Source of the DNA: Bacteroidales bacterium
GTDB taxonomy: Bacteria > Bacteroidota > Bacteroidia > Bacteroidales > F082
Assembly (NCBI GenBank): GCA_017651645.1
Contig: JAGCCO010000201.1
Coordinates: 1 to 10,748, forward strand
Length of the DNA: 10,748 nt
Direction: 5' to 3'
This document shows positions 5,937 through 10,748 of this stretch, piece after piece. Within the stretch, counting starts at the first letter, position 1. Each line of letters starts with the position of its first letter. The position numbers and the translations under genes were made by a program. A model generated the notes under the pieces. The model saw nothing but the letters and a program-made list of their open reading frames with translations. It had not been told where the DNA came from and ran no database searches.

Positions 5937-8900
5937 ATGTCAGAAACCTTCAAATCACAGGCCCTGGAGGCCAATCTGGAGCAAACCAGGTATAAAGATA
6001 TTTTCATTCCAGAAGATCACCAGCAATTTATCAACCTGTCGGCCAAGTTCTTCGGTATTAACAAACGAGCTAAAGAATGCATTACAGAATATCATCATCC
6101 GCTTTCGAACCACACCTTCGTGACTGAGGAGTTGCGCAAGATGCTCATGGACGACTTCTGGTTCTACACGCGCGAGGACATTCCTGCAGATGCGCTGAAC
6201 ATCCCTTTAGAGATGATGCACAGCCTGCTGAAACCCGAGGTAGCACTTAAGCTAAGGCTTAATGTCATCATTACCTTGATGGAGTTTGCCAATAAGGTTA
6301 TTTCAGAATCAGCTAAGCATTCTGATTTGATTTCGTTGGTTTTCAATATCTTGGAAGATGCTTTCGAGTCCAATAAAGATTGTTATATCTTGGCTACGAA
6401 ACACGCTGGTCGTTATCTTTCTAAAGTGGCTGAAGATGAGCGTTTCAAGGATTCGGCTTGCAGCCTCTTGCGTATGATGCTACAGGAGAACTATAGCTAT
6501 TGGCAGGAGACTTCGCAGGTGGAGAACTGGGTGGAAAGCAAACGGCAGATGCTGACTGACGAGGAAGTCCAAAAGGTCTGCGATGAAATCGGCAAGCCAT
6601 ATTTCGACCAATTGAAAGCCGATTTGGCAGCGGCTGACACATGGGAAAAACTGACGGATCTACCTCATTTCGAGCAGGTCGCGAAACGCTTTTCCGAATC
6701 TGAAAAGGCTTTTCCGCATTTCATCACCAAATTCCATTACGTCTTCTTCCTGCTTCATCTGCCAGGTATGGAGAATCAGCGTGAACGCCTCATCTGGAAC
6801 ATGGACCGCATGATGCGCGATGCCGTCGACGAGATGCCCCAAGACGAACTGATACCTTTCATCGACACTATCTTTGGTTTGGCCGAGGAGCTGCGCGAAG
6901 ACTATATGTCGGCGGTGCTCGACTTCCAGCTCACGTTGGGCCTGAAAATCATCGATGTCGACCAGACCGAGCAGAAGGAAATCGTCAATTACTTCGAAAA
7001 GAAACTCATCGCCTTCGGTTTTGTCACGCCTGGCAATGTGTTTGTTGGTGAGGATTGGCAACTATCTGTGGATGAGAATCATATCAAGAATATTCGGGTT
7101 TGGCTAGAACTCATCGAACATGCCAAGTCGCCTATGGACAAGCTGCTTTCCGCTTTGATTGTCAACCTGAAGTTGGGCGGAATATTCCTGAGCGACACCG
7201 ACCTCTTCCAACGTGAGATCACCAAGATTCTCAACTCCAACATCACACCTTATTATAAAAAGGTGAAGCAGTTGACGCGTATTTTCCCCGTTTATTTCAA
7301 TGAAATTGGCGCAGAGGGAGAAATCCGCAACGTGACTACCAATATGGATGAAATCTCTGGTCGTCAGGATCAACTGGTGCATTTCCTCCGCAAACAGGTG
7401 CATACTGAGAGCAACAACACGCTCATTGGCCTGACCTTCGACGTGTTCAAGTTCTGGAGCGACGGCAATGTTGAGGCATTGAAACCTATCCTGCCGAAGA
7501 ATGTCTTTGAAAGCATTGACAAGGGAAGCACCTGGTTTGTGCATATACACAACCTTGTGCAAATGATGTGCGAGATTTCCTGCCTCAAACCTGAAGACGT
7601 GCTGATGCTCTCTCGCGAAGATTATGAAAACCTCATCGGTTCGGCAGCCCGACGTATCGAATTGGAGGAGGATCTATATCAGCGCGAGCGTGCCCGTTTG
7701 ATGGATATCCGTGACCTTTATGCCTATCTTCGTGAGAAATACAGCTTCGAATCGGTTAATATCTTTAGCTCATTGCGTAGTTTCCCCTTTATTCCTGATG
7801 AGGAAATCGACAAGTTTGAGAAGGTGTACAAGGCCAAGGACTTCGGTAAGTCGCTGACTATGATCTATGCTTTCATGGACAAGCTCAAGACCGTCATTTT
7901 CAACCCCGAACAGAGCGAAGGCTGGGAAAACATCTACCATAAGCGCCATATCGCCATCGGTATCCCATCGATGTATGGCACTTACCGCGAGAACAAGTTC
8001 GAGGCCATGGGCTTGACCTTCCGTCTGGAGCGCGTTGCCACACAATTGATGGAGAAAGTGGTGCAAAGCATCAATCTCGAATACATCTCAGAACGCACGC
8101 TGAATCAGATTTATACCATTCTCGAGTATTTCAAGAATGGCTTGGAACTCGACGGCATCACTAACCAGAGCTTCAATTCCAAACTCGACATGCTACGCTA
8201 TAGTTTGACCTCGCGTAGCTTCTCTTTTGGGCAGTATATCAACATCTTCCAATTCATTGCGGAAGACGTGCGTCGCATCATCATCAAATATTTCTTGAAG
8301 TCGTACGAGTATCCTTTGAAGATAGTCATCCCACAGCTCTTTGACCCCGAGGGAAAACTAAGCGAGCGTGAAACTGCGGAATTGATCAACAAAAAGTCTG
8401 AGGAATTCCATCGCGACCTTCTTTCCGATGCTTTCCTGATGCAGCCTTTGGACAACTTCATCGGTCGCATTCTCAATTCATTGCGTACCATGGAGACCGA
8501 CCTTGATCCTAAGCTCATCAGCGACATCATGACCTACAACTCCGAAATGCTCATCAGTCCTTTTTGGAAAAAGACGCCCAAAATGGACAACCAAGTCTTC
8601 ATCGGAAACAAGGCCAACAATTTGAAGAACCTCTACTTGCATGGAATGCCAGTGCCCCCTGGCTTTGTCATCACCACAGAGACCTTCCGTCGCAACGAGA
8701 CCATCAACACGATCCCGGAGTTACGGACTGAGATTCACGGCATGATCAGGAAACATATTGAGGAGCTAGAGAATATTTCTGGGCGCAAGTTCGGAGTGCC
8801 CGAGAATCCTTTGTTGGTATCGGTGCGTTCGGGTACTGCCATTTCAATGCCGGGTGCGATGGACACCTTACTCAATGTGGGTTTAAATGATGAAATTGCC

Positions 8901-10079
8901 GAAGCTATTTCGCAAGATAAGAGCATTGCATGGGCGGTGTGGGACTCTTATCGACGCCTTCTGCAAAGCTGGGGCATGGCCAAAGGCATCGATCGTGATG
9001 TTTTCGATGACGAAATCAATGCCTGCAAGCAGAAGGATAACGTGAAAGTGAAAGCCGATTTCAGCATAGCACAAATGCGTGAAGTGGCCATGGCATACAA
9101 ACGCATCCTAACCGATCATGGTGTTGTATTTGAGCAGGACTCTTTCAAGCAATTGATAGAATGCGTCAATATGGTCATAGACTCATGGAACTCGGAACGT
9201 GCCTTGGCTTACCGTCGTCATTTAGGTATCTCTGAAAATTGGGGTACCGCTGTCATTGTTCAGCAGATGATTTTCGGCAATCGTAGCGAGAACTCAGGCT
9301 CGGGTGTGGTTTTCACACAAAACCCGCATCGCGAGCGTCCAGGTGTTCACTTATATGGTGATTTCACGATGCGCAGCCAGGGTGAGGATATCGTCGGTGG
9401 CTTGGTCAAGCCGCTCCCGATTGGTGAAACCCAACGTAAGGCTGCTGGATTGGAAGGACCATCAATGCAGACTTTGTTGCCTGATATTTACAAGAAAATC
9501 TATTCCATTGCTGTTGAACTTACCGAGAATCTCGGATACAGCCCACAAGAGATTGAGTTCACCTTCGAGTCTGATAAGCCCGAGGACTTCCATATTTTGC
9601 AAATTCGTGACCAAGACCTGAAGACCGAGGAAGAGAAGGCTGCTTTTGTGTTGCCTCCCGACGAGATGAAGCAACTGGGTCACGGGATGGGAATCGGAGG
9701 TGGTGCCATGAACGGATTGGCGGCTTTCAATGCAGACCAGATCAAAGCTATGCGCGAACAACATCCGGATAGCTATGTCATTTTGGTTCGTCCCGATACC
9801 GTTCCTCAAGACATCGGCATGATCTTCGACTGCGATGGCCTACTGACAGCTAGAGGAGGTGCCACATCACATGCTGCGGTTACGGCTGTCCGTCTCGGCA
9901 AAGTCTGCGTGGTCAGCTGCGACGGCCTGGAAGTCGATGTTGACGATAAGTTCGGTCAGCTCAACGGACATCCGCTCAAGATGGGTGACGAAATTGCTAT
10001 CGACGGTAACTTAGGCATGGTCTATTTTGGCCATTATCAGACAGAAATAATGAAGGTGGGAAAGGGATATAAATATTAG
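5937..10079 (+). CDS. PPDK-like phosphotransferase with giant N-terminal extension and no PEP-binding barrel
   Basis: The protein has 1380 residues, against about 880-910 for PPDK. Residues ~885-1260 are a PPDK/PEP-synthase ATP-binding domain: GNKANNL (890-896), VSVRSG with Arg964, SMPGAMDT, the segment SWNSERALAYRR, and EIE (1205-1207) then LQIR with Gln1222 and Arg1224. Residues ~1265-1380 are the swivelling phosphohistidine domain, with the catalytic motif RGGATSHAAV and His1312. By established PPDK chemistry, ATP would phosphorylate His1312. The C-terminal TIM barrel that passes phosphate to pyruvate, about 350-400 residues in PPDK, is absent: the protein stops 68 residues after the histidine. 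Residues 1-880 look largely helical and charged, with no signal peptide or membrane span and no domain I recognise; 675-693 (GIPSMYGTYR and on) look like a conserved motif. GGATSHAAV is closer to PPDK than to PEP synthase. ATG 5937 is chosen because the upstream TTG at 5826 overlaps the gap start. The acceptor is unknown; a cytoplasmic location is inferred. Confidence 0.85.
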   Translation: MSETFKSQALEANLEQTRYKDIFIPEDHQQFINLSAKFFGINKRAKECITEYHHPLSNHTFVTEELRKMLMDDFWFYTREDIPADALNIPLEMMHSLLKPEVALKLRLNVIITLMEFANKVISESAKHSDLISLVFNILEDAFESNKDCYILATKHAGRYLSKVAEDERFKDSACSLLRMMLQENYSYWQETSQVENWVESKRQMLTDEEVQKVCDEIGKPYFDQLKADLAAADTWEKLTDLPHFEQVAKRFSESEKAFPHFITKFHYVFFLLHLPGMENQRERLIWNMDRMMRDAVDEMPQDELIPFIDTIFGLAEELREDYMSAVLDFQLTLGLKIIDVDQTEQKEIVNYFEKKLIAFGFVTPGNVFVGEDWQLSVDENHIKNIRVWLELIEHAKSPMDKLLSALIVNLKLGGIFLSDTDLFQREITKILNSNITPYYKKVKQLTRIFPVYFNEIGAEGEIRNVTTNMDEISGRQDQLVHFLRKQVHTESNNTLIGLTFDVFKFWSDGNVEALKPILPKNVFESIDKGSTWFVHIHNLVQMMCEISCLKPEDVLMLSREDYENLIGSAARRIELEEDLYQRERARLMDIRDLYAYLREKYSFESVNIFSSLRSFPFIPDEEIDKFEKVYKAKDFGKSLTMIYAFMDKLKTVIFNPEQSEGWENIYHKRHIAIGIPSMYGTYRENKFEAMGLTFRLERVATQLMEKVVQSINLEYISERTLNQIYTILEYFKNGLELDGITNQSFNSKLDMLRYSLTSRSFSFGQYINIFQFIAEDVRRIIIKYFLKSYEYPLKIVIPQLFDPEGKLSERETAELINKKSEEFHRDLLSDAFLMQPLDNFIGRILNSLRTMETDLDPKLISDIMTYNSEMLISPFWKKTPKMDNQVFIGNKANNLKNLYLHGMPVPPGFVITTETFRRNETINTIPELRTEIHGMIRKHIEELENISGRKFGVPENPLLVSVRSGTAISMPGAMDTLLNVGLNDEIAEAISQDKSIAWAVWDSYRRLLQSWGMAKGIDRDVFDDEINACKQKDNVKVKADFSIAQMREVAMAYKRILTDHGVVFEQDSFKQLIECVNMVIDSWNSERALAYRRHLGISENWGTAVIVQQMIFGNRSENSGSGVVFTQNPHRERPGVHLYGDFTMRSQGEDIVGGLVKPLPIGETQRKAAGLEGPSMQTLLPDIYKKIYSIAVELTENLGYSPQEIEFTFESDKPEDFHILQIRDQDLKTEEEKAAFVLPPDEMKQLGHGMGIGGGAMNGLAAFNADQIKAMREQHPDSYVILVRPDTVPQDIGMIFDCDGLLTARGGATSHAAVTAVRLGKVCVVSCDGLEVDVDDKFGQLNGHPLKMGDEIAIDGNLGMVYFGHYQTEIMKVGKGYKY

Positions 10080-10099
10080 TTGAGAGTTTAGAGTTGTAG

Positions 10100-10120
10100 G
10101 GCTGTCACACTGTGGCAGCC
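10100..10120 (+). other. Hairpin between the PPDK-like gene and yraN
   Basis: GGCTGTCAC and GTGGCAGCC form a 9-bp stem with one G-U pair and a three-base loop. An A-run rather than a T-tract follows, so it is not a standard terminator. No TAnnTTTG box is seen in the 60-bp gap. The hairpin may therefore sit within a joint mRNA, as a processing or stability element just ahead of yraN. Confidence 0.5.
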
Positions 10121-10139
10121 ATAAAAAAAGAAGATTATT

Positions 10140-10496
10140 ATGGCAGATCACAATGATTTAGGGAAGTTAGGCGAGGAGATCGCCGTTCAATATTTGCTTG
10201 ACAAGGGCTATAAGATATTGGAGCGCAATTGGTACAATATCCATAAAGAAGTTGACATCATCGCCAAAGACGGCCAGGATTTGGTCATCGTTGAGGTGAA
10301 GACGCGACAGAGCAATGAGTATGGTGATCCCGATATTGCAGTGACAAAACGAAAACAACGCATGTTGATTGCTGCGGCGAATGCATATATTTTCAAGAAT
10401 AGTTTGGATTATAACACCCGGTTCGATATCATTTCAATCGTTTTGAACGGTGATAACCCGGAAATTGACCATATTGAGGATGCCTTTCTACCGTAG
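10140..10496 (+). CDS. yraN: YraN family (UPF0102) putative endonuclease-fold protein
   Basis: A small cytoplasmic protein of 118 residues, the normal length for the family. The N-terminal signature GKLGEEIAVQYLLDKGYKILERN (8-30) is characteristic. It is followed by EVD (37-39) and VEVKTR (51-56), which together give the E-x-D...E-x-K arrangement of the PD-(D/E)XK nuclease fold. The family's cellular role is not settled; a DNA-related function is inferred from the fold alone. It starts 60 bp after the PPDK-like gene with no visible promoter between, so co-transcription is likely. The start has an A-rich leader and no Shine-Dalgarno. Nothing suggests a functional link to its upstream neighbour. 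Confidence 0.93.
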   Translation: MADHNDLGKLGEEIAVQYLLDKGYKILERNWYNIHKEVDIIAKDGQDLVIVEVKTRQSNEYGDPDIAVTKRKQRMLIAAANAYIFKNSLDYNTRFDIISIVLNGDNPEIDHIEDAFLP

Positions 10497-10497
10497 T

Positions 10498-10530
10498 TTT
10501 GACCTTTCTTTATATTAATAAGGTGTCAAA
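10498..10530 (+). other. Weak hairpin after yraN
   Basis: TTTGACCTT (10498-10506) pairs with AAGG and TCAAA (10520-10523, 10526-10530) across a two-base bulge. It starts one base after the yraN stop. No T-tract follows on the plus strand, so it is only a possible 3'-end structure. Confidence 0.3.
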
Positions 10531-10617
10531 AACTGCCGATTTTAGGCTGTTCTGAATATTTTCCAAACTGATAGTCAGCAAGATATTAAAAAGAGTAAAA
10601 ATTTCAAAAAAAAGTGC

Positions 10618-10647
10618 TTGCCAGTTTGTAAAAAGGTCGTACTTTTG
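10618..10647 (+). promoter_or_regulatory. Strong promoter, probably of an rRNA operon
   Basis: TTG (10618-10620) and TACTTTTG (10640-10647) are separated by 19 bp, matching both Bacteroidetes promoter boxes at the expected spacing. The preceding 40 bp are rich in A-tracts (10587-10613), like an UP element. The initial transcribed sequence, CACCCGCTTTCGG, resembles what I recall following rRNA promoters in Bacteroides relatives. Confidence 0.75.
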
Positions 10648-10653
10648 CACCCG

Positions 10654-10748
10654 CTTTCGGAAGGAACGAGGGGAGACAAGAAGGGACCTGGAAGCAGGAG
10701 TTCATTGAAAGTCTGAGGCCAGCACAAGACCAGCGGCGCGGGAGCGCC
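10654..10748 (+). promoter_or_regulatory. Untranslated leader, probably of a 16S-23S-5S operon, cut by the window edge
   Basis: This GC-rich stretch has no plausible reading frame start and contrasts with the AT-rich DNA just upstream. It contains GTTCATTGAAA (10700-10710), similar to the GTTCTTTGA-type box found ahead of 16S genes in this phylum. A GGCGC/GCGCC stem with a GGGA tetraloop (GNRA type) occupies 10735-10748 at the very end. The 16S gene is not in the window, so the assignment is an inference; another stable RNA is possible. Confidence 0.55.

Noticed and set aside
5937..10079. Calling the large protein a normal pyruvate phosphate dikinase (ppdK).
   Set aside because: The PEP/pyruvate TIM barrel is absent and 880 extra residues are present, so PPDK activity cannot be assumed.
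5937..10079. Possible gene truncation by frameshift that removed the C-terminal barrel.
   Set aside because: The frame ends at a clean stop after a complete phosphohistidine domain, and the next gene begins 60 bp later with no barrel remnant in any frame.
10564..10628. CAAACTG and CAGTTTG form an inverted repeat across the upstream region of the right-edge promoter.
   Set aside because: Seven bases separated by about 50 bp in AT-rich DNA is expected by chance.

Overview
The window looks like a piece of a Bacteroidota chromosome, most likely order Bacteroidales. Three things point there: repeated matches to the Bacteroidetes -7 promoter box TAnnTTTG in front of genes, a secreted protein ending in a type B gliding-motility/type IX secretion (T9SS) sorting domain, and almost no Shine-Dalgarno sequences. 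No phage, insertion sequence, CRISPR array or island boundary is visible. Gene content is mostly housekeeping, apart from one unusual giant phosphotransferase.

Layout. At the left edge are tRNA-Asp(GTC) and its terminator, then prfC (peptide chain release factor 3) only 66 bp downstream and ending in a very long hairpin. Next comes mscL (large mechanosensitive channel), with its own promoter and a strong terminator, and then a 752-residue T9SS type B cell-surface protein. A perfect 13-bp-arm palindrome separates that gene from the convergent gap gene (glyceraldehyde-3-phosphate dehydrogenase, minus strand). gap and the next plus-strand gene are divergent, and their -7 boxes lie only 33 bp apart. 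That next gene encodes a 1380-residue protein whose last ~500 residues are the ATP-binding and phosphohistidine domains of pyruvate phosphate dikinase (PPDK). It lacks the C-terminal PEP/pyruvate TIM barrel and carries ~880 N-terminal residues with no domain I recognise. A short yraN (UPF0102) gene follows, probably in the same transcript. The window ends in a strong promoter and a GC-rich leader that resembles the start of a ribosomal RNA operon; the rRNA itself would lie outside.

How the genes fit together. tRNA-Asp, prfC and the putative rrn leader belong to translation. gap belongs to central glycolysis, and the PPDK-like protein uses PPDK catalytic chemistry but has lost the domain that normally binds PEP/pyruvate, so its acceptor is unknown. 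Its divergent arrangement with gap suggests, but does not show, a link to carbon flux. This protein is the best candidate in the window for undescribed biology. The rest is ordinary core genome with some interesting regulatory structure.
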